This document shows positions 38,574 through 48,146 of a DNA stretch of 64,000 nt, one piece after another. The stretch lies in contig CANKHA010000001.1 in the NCBI GenBank assembly GCA_947481685.1, positions 1-64,000 on the forward strand. Direction: 5' to 3'. Positions within the stretch are counted from its first letter, which is position 1. Every line of letters begins with the position of its first letter. The DNA comes from Bradyrhizobiaceae bacterium (GTDB lineage Bacteria > Pseudomonadota > Alphaproteobacteria > Rhizobiales > Xanthobacteraceae). The translations under genes were made by a program, and so were the position numbers. The notes under the pieces were generated by a model. That model was given only the letters and a program-made list of their open reading frames with translations, did not search any database and was not told where the DNA came from.

Positions 38574-39112
38574 TAGCGCGGCGCCAGGATCATGACCATC
38601 TGACGGCCTTCAAACTTGGCGTCCTGCTCGACCTTGGCGATCTTGGTGACATCGTCACGGATCCGGTTCAGCAGCTTGGCGCCGAGTTCCTGATGGGCCA
38701 TTTCGCGGCCCCGGAAGCGGCAGGTGATCTTCACCTTGTCGCCTTCCTCGAAGAACCGCTCCATGGCGCGCATTTTCACGTCATAGTCGTGATCGTCGAT
38801 CATAGGACGGACCTTGATCTCCTTGATCTCCACGACCTTCTGTTTCTTGCGGGCCTCGGCGGCTTTTTTCTGCGCCTGGTATTTGTATTTGCCGTAGTCG
38901 AGGAGTTTGGCGACCGGCGGCACCGAATTGGGCGCGATCTCGACCAGGTCAAGCCCGGCCTCCTGGGCCAGAGCAATGGCTTTCTGGATATCGGTGGGAC
39001 CGTGGTTGTGGCCAGTTTGGTCGATTAACTGGACCTCTTTGACCCGGATATCTTCGTTGATGCGCGGGCCATCTTTGGTGACCGGCATTGGACTTCTCAT
39101 CGGGCGACGAAT
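38573..39112 (-). CDS. infC: Translation initiation factor IF-3
   Basis: A 179-residue factor that prevents 50S joining and checks start codons. The N-terminal domain has [20 protein letters not shown], the basic linker is [15 protein letters not shown], and the C-terminal domain has EIKEIKVRP and [13 protein letters not shown] place the start at an ATT (39110-39112), not at ATG 39100: ATT-CGT-CGC-CCG gives the MRRP opening usual in alphaproteobacterial IF-3, and AGGAGC lies 6 nt upstream, whereas ATG 39100 has no Shine-Dalgarno. AUU starts on infC are known to allow autoregulation by IF-3. Confidence 0.95.
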   Translation of the reverse strand: MRRPMRSPMPVTKDGPRINEDIRVKEVQLIDQTGHNHGPTDIQKAIALAQEAGLDLVEIAPNSVPPVAKLLDYGKYKYQAQKKAAEARKKQKVVEIKEIKVRPMIDDHDYDVKMRAMERFFEEGDKVKITCRFRGREMAHQELGAKLLNRIRDDVTKIAKVEQDAKFEGRQMVMILAPR

Positions 39113-39118
39113 GACACA

Positions 39119-39124
39119 GCTCCT
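39119..39124 (-). promoter_or_regulatory. Ribosome binding site of infC supporting an AUU start
   Basis: AGGAGC on the minus strand, 6 nt before ATT 39112. The spacing is optimal for ATT and too far (18 nt) for the first ATG. Confidence 0.75.
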
Positions 39125-39279
39125 ATGTTGTTACGATGGGCGAAATGTCGTGACAATGGCGGCGTAAGTCAACGCCAATACGTATCAAATACCACTTGTT
39201 GATCGCGCGTGCTCCTCGGGTAACACCCAACGGGGGAGCGGGCCAAAGGGAATCGGATCAGATCCCGGCTTTATCGATT

Positions 39280-39351
39280 GTCGCGCAATCTTGCGGCGAA
39301 CCGGTTCCCATCCCGGATCAAGTCCGGGACAGGCTTTCGCCGGATTGCGCT
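39280..39351. repeat. 72-bp palindromic repeat, copy 1
   Basis: Identical to 49939-50010 except for one base. Nested complements: GCGCAATC / GATTGCGC, GGCGAA / TTCGCC and CCCGGA / TCCGGG. It ends directly at the stop codon of the glycosyltransferase gene and lies upstream of infC. Shared GAACCGGTTCCCA ties it to the palindrome at 61878-61929. Confidence 0.85.
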
Positions 39352-40584
39352 CTAGCGATCGCGGGCGAGCAGGGCGGTATAGACCGCGCGGGTCGCTGCG
39401 CCGACACTTTCCGGCGAAAACATAAATTGTGCGAACTGGCGGGCGCGCGCTGCCAGCGCCTGATAGGCGGTGTCGTTGAGACGCATAGCCGTGCCGATTG
39501 CCCCCGCCAGTTCCACGGCATGACCGGGCCGCACCAGCCAGCCGGTGCGGAGTTCATCCGGCATGCGCGGCGGTGCGAGCAAATTCTCCGGCAGGATGCC
39601 GAGCTGCGTGGTGATCACCGGCCGCGCCATGGCCTGCGCTTCCGCGACCGCGCGTCCCAACACCGGGGATTCCTGCGCGGGCAGCACCACGATATGCGAT
39701 GCCGCCAAGGCGGCAGGCGCATCGCGAAACAGCGACGTGATACGAAATATCGGTTCCAGCCCGAGTTTCTTGATGCGCGCCACCAGCGAGCGCGTATAGG
39801 CGCGGTCGCTCTGGTCGTCGCCCGCCAGCACATAGATGCAGCCGCGCAAACCGCGGTCGGCCAGGATCGCAGCGGCTTCCACCAGGATGTGCTGACCATT
39901 CGCCGGCGTGATCCGCCGCGGCACCAGGATCACCCGCTCGTGGCCGTTGATGCGGATGGCGGTGCGGAAGGCGGCAAGCCTGCGCAAATCGATGGCGGCG
40001 GGGTCGAATGCCCGCATATCGACGCTGCGCGGCACCACGGCGATGCGCTGGGCCGGGATGTGGAACCGTTCGATGGCGCGGCTGGCCGAATAGGAAGAGC
40101 TGGCAATAATGCGGTCGCCCCGCGTCAGCGCGCGGGGAAAGAAAGTCCTCACGTAGCCGGCGGGCATCGGCGCATCGGGCAGGCTCGTCACCAGCCACAC
40201 CGGCAGATGCGCGGTGGCGGAGAGCGCGCTCCAGGCGGCGCCTGCGCCATGCGCATGGATGACATCGATGCGCTCGTCCGACACCATGCGCTCAAGCTTG
40301 CTTGCATTGCTGCGAAGCGTGAACGGATTCATGGTGTCGTTGCGGAAGGGGATCCACTCGCCGCCGGCGGTTTGCAGTCTTCCGGCCAAAGGGCCGGGCT
40401 CGCCCGCAACCAGCGCGCGGGCGCCGGTCTGGAGCAAACCGATGGCGGTTTCCACCGCGATGCGTGCCACAGGCTCGTCGCGCAGCGTCTGAACGATCTG
40501 TAGGATCGTTGCATTGGCGAGCGTGCGCGGAAGTGGCCGGTGTCCGACGGGATGAGCGGAAAGGATTGGCGGCCGTTTAGCCAT
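39352..40584 (-). CDS. GT4-family glycosyltransferase
   Basis: A 410-residue GT-B fold enzyme without membrane segments. The donor-binding C-terminal half contains VPRSVDMRAFDP, VILVPRRITPANGQHILVEAAAIL and the EX7E-like ESPVLGRAVAEAQAM followed by ARPVITT. The N-terminal half has DVIHAHGAGAAW. Likely transfers a sugar to a surface lipid or polysaccharide; donor and acceptor are unknown. It stands alone on the minus strand, with its ATG (40584) 134 bp from the divergent hydrolase start. Confidence 0.85.
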   Translation of the reverse strand: MAKRPPILSAHPVGHRPLPRTLANATILQIVQTLRDEPVARIAVETAIGLLQTGARALVAGEPGPLAGRLQTAGGEWIPFRNDTMNPFTLRSNASKLERMVSDERIDVIHAHGAGAAWSALSATAHLPVWLVTSLPDAPMPAGYVRTFFPRALTRGDRIIASSSYSASRAIERFHIPAQRIAVVPRSVDMRAFDPAAIDLRRLAAFRTAIRINGHERVILVPRRITPANGQHILVEAAAILADRGLRGCIYVLAGDDQSDRAYTRSLVARIKKLGLEPIFRITSLFRDAPAALAASHIVVLPAQESPVLGRAVAEAQAMARPVITTQLGILPENLLAPPRMPDELRTGWLVRPGHAVELAGAIGTAMRLNDTAYQALAARARQFAQFMFSPESVGAATRAVYTALLARDR

Positions 40585-40717
40585 GGCAGGGCCGCGTCCT
40601 TCCCGGATGTGCGGCAACCGACCCACTTGCGTTCAATGCAGGCTTGAGGCGAAACACGGCGATGCAGCGGCTCCAGTCCACCTTCAAATCGGCGGCACGA
40701 ATCGCAAAGGCGAGCGA

Positions 40718-41503
40718 ATGAACGATTCTTGCCTGAAAACCATCGAGATAGGAACCGGCGCGGCGGCCCGCGTCATTGCTGTCCGCCAGCGTGATGGCGC
40801 AGGACCGGGGCTTGTCTGGCTCGGCGGCTTCAAATCCGACATGCGCGGTTCCAAGGCCGAGGCGCTCGACCAATGGGCCGGGGCGCAGGGACGCGCCTGC
40901 ACCCGCTTCGACTATTCCGGCCACGGCGAATCCGGGGGCGCCTTTGTCGATGGCACCATCGGCCGCTGGCTGGAAGAAAGCCTCGCGGTTTTCACCACCT
41001 GTTGCGAGGGACCGCAGATCCTCGTCGGCTCGTCGATGGGCGGCTGGATGGCGCTGCTTCTGGTGCGCGAGCTGCGCAAGCGCGAAAAGGCGGGCCAGAA
41101 ATTCGCAGCTTCGGTCGCCGGCATGGTGCTGATCGCGCCGGCCGTGGATTTCACCGAGGAACTGATGTGGAAGCGCATGACGCCTGCGATGAAGCGCGAC
41201 GTCGAGCAGAATGGATTCTGGCTGCGCCCTTCCGCCTATTCGCCCGAGCCTTATCCGATCACGCGCCGCCTGATTGTCGAAGGACGCGACCATCTGTTGC
41301 TGGGCAACCTGATCGAAACCGGTTGTCCGGTGCGCATCCTGCAAGGGGTCGAGGATGAAGACGTGCCGTGGACGCACGCGACCGAGCTGGTGGCGCGCTT
41401 CGCGCGTGATGACGTGGTGCTGACGCTGGTGAAAGACGGCGATCATCGCCTGTCGCGTCCGGAAGACATCGAACGGCTATTGGCTGCGGTGGCGGAATTC
41501 TAG
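40718..41503 (+). CDS. Alpha/beta hydrolase, ABHD10-like
   Basis: A 261-residue serine hydrolase: nucleophile Ser in GSSMGGW, His in DGDHRLS near the C-terminus and an acidic residue in EDEDVPW. The blocks [14 protein letters not shown] and [21 protein letters not shown] resemble the mitochondrial ABHD10 group (acyl-glucuronide and depalmitoylating esterase). The substrate in bacteria is unknown. The TAG stop shares CTAG (41500-41503) with the convergent queG stop. Confidence 0.82.
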   Translation: MNDSCLKTIEIGTGAAARVIAVRQRDGAGPGLVWLGGFKSDMRGSKAEALDQWAGAQGRACTRFDYSGHGESGGAFVDGTIGRWLEESLAVFTTCCEGPQILVGSSMGGWMALLLVRELRKREKAGQKFAASVAGMVLIAPAVDFTEELMWKRMTPAMKRDVEQNGFWLRPSAYSPEPYPITRRLIVEGRDHLLLGNLIETGCPVRILQGVEDEDVPWTHATELVARFARDDVVLTLVKDGDHRLSRPEDIERLLAAVAEF

Positions 41504-42606
41504 GTCGCTGCGAGCGCAGCAGCCCATTCTTCTTTCACGCTGGCATCGCTCTCATTTTGGCGATGCGGGAGCTGCGCAAGTTTGTCTTTCGACAGGCGTC
41601 CGAGCGCCCACACCGCCGCGCCACGCACCAAAGGCGAAGCGTCATCGAGCAGACGTTCGGCCTCGGGCACAAGTGAAGCGTCTTCGCTGTTGCCGATCGC
41701 GATCAACACATTGCGGATGAAACGCTCGCGCCCGATGCGCTTGACCGGCGATTTGGAAAACAGCGCGCGAAAATTGGCGTCATCGAGTTTTGCGAGATCG
41801 GCGAGTGTTGGCGCGCGCAACGCCTCACGCGCGGATAATTTTGCCTCGCGCCCCTGCTCGGCAAACTTGTTCCAGGGACAGACCGCGAGGCAATCGTCGC
41901 AGCCATAGATGCGGTTGCCCATCAGCGGGCGAAGATCCCGCGGGATCGGGCCTTTGTGCTCGATGGTCAGGTATGAGATGCAGCGCGTCGCATCGAGGCG
42001 ATAAGGCGCGGGAAATGCTGCGGTCGGGCAGATGTCGAGACAGGACTGGCAGGTGCCGCAGTCCCCGGCCGTGCGATGATCGACCGGCAATTCCAGCGTG
42101 GTGAAGATCGCGCCCAGAAACAGCCAGGAGCCGTAGTCGCGCGAGATCAGGTTGGTGTGCTTGCCCTGCCACCCAAGCCCTGCGCTGGCGGCGAGCGGCT
42201 TCTCCATCACGGCTGCGGTATCGACGAAGACCTTCACATCGCCGCCGGCATTGGCAATGAGCCAGCGCGCAATGGTCTTCAGCTTCTTTTTGATCAGCTC
42301 GTGATAATCCTCGCCGCGCGCATAAACCGAGATGCCGCCGCGGTCGCGTTGCGTGAGAATGGCAAGGGGATCTTCATCGGGCCCGTAATTCATTCCGAGC
42401 ATGATGACGGAACGCGCTTGCGGCCAGAGCACCTGCGGATTGCCGCGCCGCTCTGCGGTCGTCTCCATCCAGTCCATGTCGCCGTGCAGGCCTTCGGCGA
42501 TGAAGCGTGCGAGTCTTTCCTGCGCCTGCGGGATGGAATCGGGACGCGTGACGCCAATAGCGTCGAAGCCCTGCGCGCGCGCTTCGCGTTCAAGCGCTGC
42601 TTTCAA
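41500..42606 (-). CDS. queG: Epoxyqueuosine reductase
   Basis: About 368 residues; cobalamin- and iron-sulfur-dependent enzyme of the last queuosine step, acting on tRNA. Two ferredoxin-type clusters are visible: [15 protein letters not shown] and [11 protein letters not shown]. Active-site context is [21 protein letters not shown], and a HEAT-like C-terminal domain follows. No ATG is available at the expected N-terminus; TTG 42606 ([19 protein letters not shown]) is the best candidate, 12 bp after the GST stop, though without a clear ribosome site. Translation may depend on coupling to the upstream gene. Confidence 0.92.
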   Translation of the reverse strand: MKAALEREARAQGFDAIGVTRPDSIPQAQERLARFIAEGLHGDMDWMETTAERRGNPQVLWPQARSVIMLGMNYGPDEDPLAILTQRDRGGISVYARGEDYHELIKKKLKTIARWLIANAGGDVKVFVDTAAVMEKPLAASAGLGWQGKHTNLISRDYGSWLFLGAIFTTLELPVDHRTAGDCGTCQSCLDICPTAAFPAPYRLDATRCISYLTIEHKGPIPRDLRPLMGNRIYGCDDCLAVCPWNKFAEQGREAKLSAREALRAPTLADLAKLDDANFRALFSKSPVKRIGRERFIRNVLIAIGNSEDASLVPEAERLLDDASPLVRGAAVWALGRLSKDKLAQLPHRQNESDASVKEEWAAALAAT

Positions 42607-42617
42607 TTGGTCGTTGG

Positions 42618-43310
42618 TTAGAAGTCGAGATCCGCGTAGGTCTTCGACGCGGGGATGCCCGGCATCTTTTCGGCCAGAATCGCGCGGAACGAGGGGCGGG
42701 ACTTCACCCTCGCGTACCAGGTCTTCGCGGCCTCGTCTTCGTTCCACGGCACATCGCCCAGGTAATCGACGGCGGATAAATGCGCCGCCGCAGCCATATC
42801 GGCAAAGCTCAACTGGTTGCCGGCGAGCCAGTCACGCTCGCGCACCAGCCAGCCGATATAGGCCAGATGATAGCGGATATTGGTCCGCGCCGCGCGGATG
42901 GCGTCGGTATCCGGCGAGCCGCCGCCCTGCTCGGCCGGGATATAGCGTTTGTAGCAGCGCTCCATCACCAACGGGCCGCTGACCTCGTCGAAGAATTTGT
43001 CGTTGAACCAGGAGGCCAGCCGCCGCACCTCGATGCGCCGCTCCGACTCCCGTGGCAGCAGCCGGCGGTCGCCCAGGCTGTCACCCATGGTCTCGTCGAT
43101 GTATTCGGCAATGGTGGCCGCGCCAGGCACGGGCGGGCGTCCTTCATCCACCAGCACCGGCGTGGCGCCGGCCGGGTTCAGTGTCAGAAAAGCTTCGCGC
43201 CTTTCCCATACCTTCTCCTCGACGCAGCGCGCCTCGGCGCCGTATTCGTCGAGCAGGAGCCGCACGAAGCGGGAATGGGGGCAAAAGGCGTGTTGGAAAA
43301 GCGTGAGCAT
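42618..43310 (-). CDS. Glutathione S-transferase family protein
   Basis: A 230-residue cytosolic protein. The N-terminal thioredoxin-like domain has [17 protein letters not shown] (Cys and Ser near the glutathione site) and the cis-Pro block [10 protein letters not shown]. The helical C-terminal domain has [23 protein letters not shown], the N-capping motif of GSTs. The substrate is unknown. Upstream of queG on the same strand with a 12-bp gap, so probably one transcript. Confidence 0.87.
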   Translation of the reverse strand: MLTLFQHAFCPHSRFVRLLLDEYGAEARCVEEKVWERREAFLTLNPAGATPVLVDEGRPPVPGAATIAEYIDETMGDSLGDRRLLPRESERRIEVRRLASWFNDKFFDEVSGPLVMERCYKRYIPAEQGGGSPDTDAIRAARTNIRYHLAYIGWLVRERDWLAGNQLSFADMAAAAHLSAVDYLGDVPWNEDEAAKTWYARVKSRPSFRAILAEKMPGIPASKTYADLDF

Positions 43311-43492
43311 GCGTTGGTGATGAAATCATAATCGGGGACAGGCGGGAAAAGCGAGGTAGGACAGAGGGGAGGGCGACGCAACCCCAAAAACGGCTTTAGG
43401 TATTCATCAACCTGTGCAATTGGCCCCTTTTCCATTGCTCCGGCGCAGTGCATGGGCGACAAGCGATTCATCCCACACGAGAGATTCTCCGC

Positions 43493-44299
43493 ATGCTTTT
43501 CGACCTTATCAAGGCGGCCATCATCGGCATCGTTGAGGGGCTGACCGAATTCCTGCCCGTCTCTTCCACCGGCCACATTCTGCTGGTCGAGCACTTCCTG
43601 GGCTTCAGCGACGGCACGTTCGGAAAATCTTTCGCGGTCCTCATCCAGCTCGGCGCCATCCTGGCGCTGCTGTCGATCTACTTCATCCGGCTATGGCAAC
43701 TGGCGACCGGTTTCTTCACCGACCCGAAGGCGCGGCGCTTCGTGTTCGGCGTGCTGCTGGCTTTCCTCCCGGCGGCGGTCGTCGGCGCGCTGGCGCATGA
43801 TTTCATCAAGGGCGTGCTGTTCAACGTCTGGATCGTTTGCGTGATGCTGGTGCTAGGCGGCTTCGTGCTGCTGTGGGTCGACCGGATGAATCTCAAGCCG
43901 CGCTTTCACGATGCCACGCAATTCACGCTGCCGATGTATTTCGGCATCGGCCTCGTGCAGGTGGTGTCGATGATACCGGGCGTCTCGCGCGCGGGCGCCA
44001 CCATCATCGGCGCCATGATGTTCGGTGCAGATCGCCGCTCCGCTGCGGAATTTTCGTTCTGGCTCGCAATGCCGACGATGGTCGGCGCCTTCGCGCTTGA
44101 GGCTTTCAAGAGCCGCGCGGATCTGGCCGCAGGCAATGTGCTGATCATCGCCGTGGGATTCATCACGTCGTTCATCTGCGGCTGGATCGTGGTGAAGACG
44201 TTTCTTGGCTATGTGCAGAACCACAGCTTCGCGGTCTTCGCCTGGTGGCGGATTATCGTCGGCGCCGCGGGATTGGCCGCGCTGTCGCTTGGGCTATGA
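43493..44299 (+). CDS. uppP: Undecaprenyl-diphosphatase (BacA/UppP)
   Basis: A 268-residue inner-membrane enzyme with about eight helices that recycles the lipid carrier for peptidoglycan and O-antigen synthesis. Motifs are [14 protein letters not shown] near residue 17 and [13 protein letters not shown] further on, with catalytic Glu, Ser and Arg. ATG 43493 is chosen because homologues begin there. The last 6 bases overlap the convergent reductase gene. Confidence 0.95.
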   Translation: MLFDLIKAAIIGIVEGLTEFLPVSSTGHILLVEHFLGFSDGTFGKSFAVLIQLGAILALLSIYFIRLWQLATGFFTDPKARRFVFGVLLAFLPAAVVGALAHDFIKGVLFNVWIVCVMLVLGGFVLLWVDRMNLKPRFHDATQFTLPMYFGIGLVQVVSMIPGVSRAGATIIGAMMFGADRRSAAEFSFWLAMPTMVGAFALEAFKSRADLAAGNVLIIAVGFITSFICGWIVVKTFLGYVQNHSFAVFAWWRIIVGAAGLAALSLGL

Positions 44300-45265
44300 G
44301 GCGAAGCCGTTGCTGTACTGGCCGGCCTTGCGATAGCGCCACAGATACGACGGCAGCACGGCTTCCATCAGCGTCGGCTTGATGCCGAGTCCTTCAAGCG
44401 TGCGGTGTTCGCGCATCGCTTCGTCCGACACCACGCTGTCGCTCTTCAGCAGTTCGACCTGATCGGTGGTCAGCAGCGGATTCGGTAGCAGGCCGAGGAT
44501 GCCGGCCATTGTCTTGGAAACCGGGAAGGGAATCGGCAGCAGAAGGCGCTTGCGCCCGATCGCGGGCAACATCGCCTGCATCAGTTCCTTGAAGCTCCGC
44601 ACTTCCGGTCCACCGAGCTCATAGGTCGTGCCGGGCTTTGCCTTGCCTTCGACCGCTTCCGCGATCGCAGTTGCCACATCGCCGACGAACACCGGCTGGA
44701 AACGGGTTGTGCCGCCGCCGATAAGCGGAAGCACTGGCGACAGCCGGGCAATGGTGGCGAAGCGGTTGAAGAAAGTATCCTCCGGTCCGAACAGGACCGA
44801 CGGCCGCATGATCACCGCATCCGGCGTGGCGGCACGCACCAGCTTTTCGCCTTCGGCTTTGGCGCGCGCATAGCGCGACGTGGAATCCGGATTGGCGCCA
44901 ATCGCCGAGACATGCACCAGCGGAAGGTTATGCGCCAACGCGGCCAGCGCGACACGTTCCGCGCCATAAGCCTGCACCGCGTCGAAGCGCTGGCGCCCGC
45001 TCTCATGCATGATGCCACAAAGGTTGATCACGGCATCGGCATCGCGCAGCGCGGCCTGCACCGAATCCGGGTAACGCAGGTTTGCCTGAACGGCGTGGAT
45101 CTGCCCGACGCGGCCCAGCGGCTGCAGATGCCCGGCAAGATCAGGCCGGCGGATGGCAACGCGGATGCGCCAGTCCCGCTTCGCCAGGGCGCGGACGACA
45201 TGGCGGCCGAGGAAACCCGAACCGCCGAATACGGTCACGAGCTTGTTGAGGTCGGATTGGTACAT
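44294..45265 (-). CDS. NDUFA9-like complex I-associated NAD(P)-binding protein
   Basis: A 323-residue extended short-chain dehydrogenase-like protein: [18 protein letters not shown] (nucleotide loop), [31 protein letters not shown] and [16 protein letters not shown]. This pattern is that of the NDUFA9 accessory subunit of alphaproteobacterial complex I. The Tyr of the usual YxxxK catalytic pair is present (SRYARAK), but catalysis is not established in this family. Start ATG 45265; the upstream codons lack a ribosome site. Confidence 0.85.
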   Translation of the reverse strand: MYQSDLNKLVTVFGGSGFLGRHVVRALAKRDWRIRVAIRRPDLAGHLQPLGRVGQIHAVQANLRYPDSVQAALRDADAVINLCGIMHESGRQRFDAVQAYGAERVALAALAHNLPLVHVSAIGANPDSTSRYARAKAEGEKLVRAATPDAVIMRPSVLFGPEDTFFNRFATIARLSPVLPLIGGGTTRFQPVFVGDVATAIAEAVEGKAKPGTTYELGGPEVRSFKELMQAMLPAIGRKRLLLPIPFPVSKTMAGILGLLPNPLLTTDQVELLKSDSVVSDEAMREHRTLEGLGIKPTLMEAVLPSYLWRYRKAGQYSNGFAS

Positions 45266-45389
45266 GCGGTTTCTGCCGGTTGGCGGGCGATCTGCACTGC
45301 GGAATACAGCATCCACGGGAGGCTGTTAAGGTGCTGCTGCAATGACGATTTGACAAGCCGGAAGCCGCTGCATACCAAGTGCCGTTAGT

Positions 45390-45474
<85 letters not shown>

Positions 45475-45560
45475 ACATACTCCGAAGGTGCTGATACCGC
45501 TGAACTCCTCATGCCATAAGGATTTTTGACTGCCCGCATTGGTACACACGGGTGGTCCAC

Positions 45561-46310
45561 ATGATCCTACGCATGGCACGTCCTTGGAAACATCCCGACA
45601 GCGGCTATTACTACCTTCGCGAACGCTTGCCGCGCGATCTCCCGCTTGAAGCTCGCGGTTTGAGGGTTGCGTTTCCGGCAGCTGCTGGCGGCAGTAGCTT
45701 CAAAATCAGCCCGAAGGCGCAGCACGTGAAGGCATCGCTGCGGACACGCGATCCGCGCGAAGCAAAGGAACGCCACGCGGCGGCCTCGGCCCACCTGAAC
45801 GCGGTCTGGGCGGCGGTACGGCGCGGTCCCAAGCGCCTTTCCAAGATGCAGCTGGTTGCCCTCTCGGGTGAGATTTACCGCGCCTTCGGATCAGCAGAAG
45901 CCGACCCCGGCCCGGCTTCTCAGTGGCGCAACGTTCAAGAAATGGACGCCCACGCCACGCAGGGAAGTGCGCTTTACATCGGCACCCCTGCCGAACGCCG
46001 CCGCATGTCCATGGATGCGCGTTTTGGTCGCTTCGCCGACGGGCTCTTGGTTTCTAAGGGGATAATCACGGACGCCGCTAGTCGCACGGCGCTGATCGAG
46101 GAAATCGCGAAAGCCACAACGCAAGTCGCGAAGAAGTTGGAGCGCAACGCGAACAGTGACTTCAGGCCGGACCTGGAGGCTTCCCGCTTTCCTGCTTGGC
46201 GACAGGAGGACATCCAGCTCCCGCAGGGGGCAGTAACGGTGACCGGCCTGTTGGCGGGCTGGGAGCGCGAGAGCCGCGCCACGGAAGCTGTGGCGCTTTG
46301 GGATCGGTGA
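45561..46310 (+). pseudogene. Tyrosine-recombinase (integrase) remnant lacking its catalytic domain
   Basis: The N-terminal about 240 residues of a tRNA-targeting integrase: the DUF6538-type start ARPWKHPDSGYYYLRERLPRDL, then KASLRTRDPREAKERHAAASAHL, typical of arm-binding domains, and VTVTGLLAGWERESRA, the start of the SAM-like core-binding domain. The sequence then switches at about 46280 and stops at 46310. The catalytic Arg-His-Arg-Tyr domain is entirely missing. Normal integrases of this group are roughly twice as long. Start ATG 45561 or 45573. Confidence 0.8.
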
Positions 46311-46512
46311 TATCGACAATGTCGATACTGCCCGCAGCATTGCTGATGAACAGGCGCTTGCTGGCCGGATCGTAATCGACGATCTCGGCAGCGCCTTCGC
46401 CGGCGGCTTCCGATTTGATGCTGCCGATATGGCTGAGCGTAACTTCGGCAAAGGCCGGTGCGGCGGCGAGCAGCGAAAGTGCGCTCACGCCAGCGAGCAA
46501 TGACTTCAGCAT
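46280..46512 (-). pseudogene. Truncated choice-of-anchor I family secreted protein
   Basis: Begins at ATG 46512 with a clear signal peptide (LLAGVSALSLLAAAPAFA), then GEGAAEIVDYDPASKRLFISNAAG and SIDIVDITDPKAP, the first blade of the large secreted choice-of-anchor I/phytase-like beta-propeller proteins. After about 75 residues the match ends where the oppositely oriented integrase remnant begins; the open frame runs on to 46162 only as a shadow of that gene. The rest of the gene, usually several hundred residues, is gone. Confidence 0.7.
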
Positions 46513-46698
46513 CCTGGATCCCCTGATTTTTCGATCTTCTGGCACCCATGCTGCAGAAGGAGAGGAACCGTATGAAGCTTGTGTTTCAGTTACATGACAA
46601 GCTGCGGCCGGCTTAGTGGCTCGACAACGACTTTGCTGTAATGATACATACGGCTCACCCGAGAGTGGTTAGACCATTGATTTTGCTGGATAATATGA

Positions 46699-47313
46699 AT
46701 GACAATACGCCTGCACCGCGGCGATCTGCCTCATCTGAACAACTACAAGGGCTCGGTCGCGATCGATACCGAGACCATGGGGCTTGACCACAGCCGTGAC
46801 CGGCTCTGCGTGGTGCAGCTCTCTCCTGGCGATGGCTCTGCCGACGTGGTCCAGATCGCCGCCGGCCAGAAGGACGCGCCAAACCTGAAGAAGTTGTTGG
46901 CCGATCCCTCGATCCTGAAGATCTTCCATTTCGCCCGTTTCGACCTCGGCAGCCTCTACAAGGCCTTCGGCGTGATGCCCACGCCGGTATATTGCACCAA
47001 GATCGCGTCGCGGCTGGTGCGCACCTATACCGACAAGCATGGCCTGAAGGACCTGGTGCGCGAACTCACCGGAGCCGACCTCTCCAAGCAGCAGCAGTCA
47101 TCCGACTGGGGCGGCGACAAATTGTCCGATGCGCAGATCGCCTATGCCGCGTCCGACGTGCTGTACCTGCACGAGTTGAAGGCTAAGCTCGACATTATGC
47201 TGGCGCGGGAAGGCCGTATGGAGCTCGCGGCGGCCTGTTTTGGCTTCCTGCCGGACCGGGTCAGGCTCGATCTCGCGGGCTGGTCAGAGCAAGACATCTT
47301 CGCGCATACCTGA
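46699..47313 (+). CDS. rnd: Ribonuclease D-type 3'-5' exonuclease (short form)
   Basis: A 204-residue DEDDy exonuclease: exo I VAIDTETMGLD, exo II HFARFDLGSL and exo III YAASDVLYLHEL with the catalytic Tyr. It lacks the HRDC domains that follow in E. coli RNase D, as is usual for this alphaproteobacterial short form. Likely trims structured RNA 3' ends. ATG 46699 has only a weak ribosome site. It precedes the lptC-lptA-lptB-rpoN cluster. Confidence 0.85.
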   Translation: MTIRLHRGDLPHLNNYKGSVAIDTETMGLDHSRDRLCVVQLSPGDGSADVVQIAAGQKDAPNLKKLLADPSILKIFHFARFDLGSLYKAFGVMPTPVYCTKIASRLVRTYTDKHGLKDLVRELTGADLSKQQQSSDWGGDKLSDAQIAYAASDVLYLHELKAKLDIMLAREGRMELAAACFGFLPDRVRLDLAGWSEQDIFAHT

Positions 47314-47435
47314 GCCGGTTCCGCTATCGTCCCGAACAGGCCATATTCCGCCATTAGATGTTGCGTCAGATGTTGCGTCCCCGAACGCAAGACGCGTTCC
47401 AAACACACCGGGAGACCCCCATTGGTTGACGACGC

Positions 47436-48146
47436 ATGAGCGCCGCCTACGGGAATGAGCCAAGGGAGGCCCGCGCCTTCAAGGCCAGTCAGCGCGGCGA
47501 TCACGCCAAGCGCTTCCGCAATGCTGCCCGCCACAGCCGCCGGGTGAAGCTGCTGCGCGTCGGGCTGCCAGTGGCAACGGTTGTCTTCTGTCTGTTGCTG
47601 GCGTTGATCGCTTTTTTCAATCCGCTGCGTCTGCTCACCAGTCTTCCGATCAGCGTCGATGGCGTTGTGGTTTCCGGCACCAAGATCAACATGGAAAATC
47701 CCAAGCTCTCCGGCTTTACGCGTGACAAGCGCCGTTATGACGTCAATGCAGGCGCGGCCGCGCAGGATCTGACGCGCCCCGGTATCATCGAGCTGCATAG
47801 CGTGAACGCGACCATGGAGATGCAGGACAAGAACACCATGCATCTGGTCGCTGACGATGGCTTGTACGACACCAAGAAGGAAGAACTGACGCTGGAGAAA
47901 AATATCGTCGTCAAGTTGACAAACGGTCAAGAAGCCTATCTCGAGGAGGCGACCATCGACACCAAGAAAGGCAACGTGGTCTCCGAGCGGCCGGTCCGCA
48001 TGAAGACGGAGAACGGGACCATCAAGAGCAACCGCTTCGAGATGCAAAATTCCGGCGAGGTGGTGCTTTTTAAAGATGGTGTCGTGGTCAACCTGCTGAA
48101 GATGGACACCGTCCCTGCTCAGGCAAACGCGGCGCCGAAGCCATGA
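47436..48146 (+). CDS. lptC: LPS export protein LptC
   Basis: A 236-residue bitopic inner-membrane protein: cytosolic N-terminus, one helix (LLRVGLPVATVVFCLLLALIAFF, about residues 39-61) and a periplasmic beta-jellyroll with repeated strand patterns (LVADDGLYDTKKEELTLE, then EEATIDTKKGNVVSERPVR). It takes LPS from LptBFG and passes it to LptA. Its stop overlaps the lptA start as ATGA. Confidence 0.9.
   Translation: MSAAYGNEPREARAFKASQRGDHAKRFRNAARHSRRVKLLRVGLPVATVVFCLLLALIAFFNPLRLLTSLPISVDGVVVSGTKINMENPKLSGFTRDKRRYDVNAGAAAQDLTRPGIIELHSVNATMEMQDKNTMHLVADDGLYDTKKEELTLEKNIVVKLTNGQEAYLEEATIDTKKGNVVSERPVRMKTENGTIKSNRFEMQNSGEVVLFKDGVVVNLLKMDTVPAQANAAPKP

Noticed and set aside
46572-46616. 14-codon frame with a strong GGAGAGG ribosome site before rnd
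   Set aside because: Too short to support as a gene; it may be debris of the island deletion or a leader peptide, with no further evidence.
47356-47379. 12-bp tandem duplication (AGATGTTGCGTC twice) before lptC
   Set aside because: A single duplication with no regulatory match; probably replication slippage.
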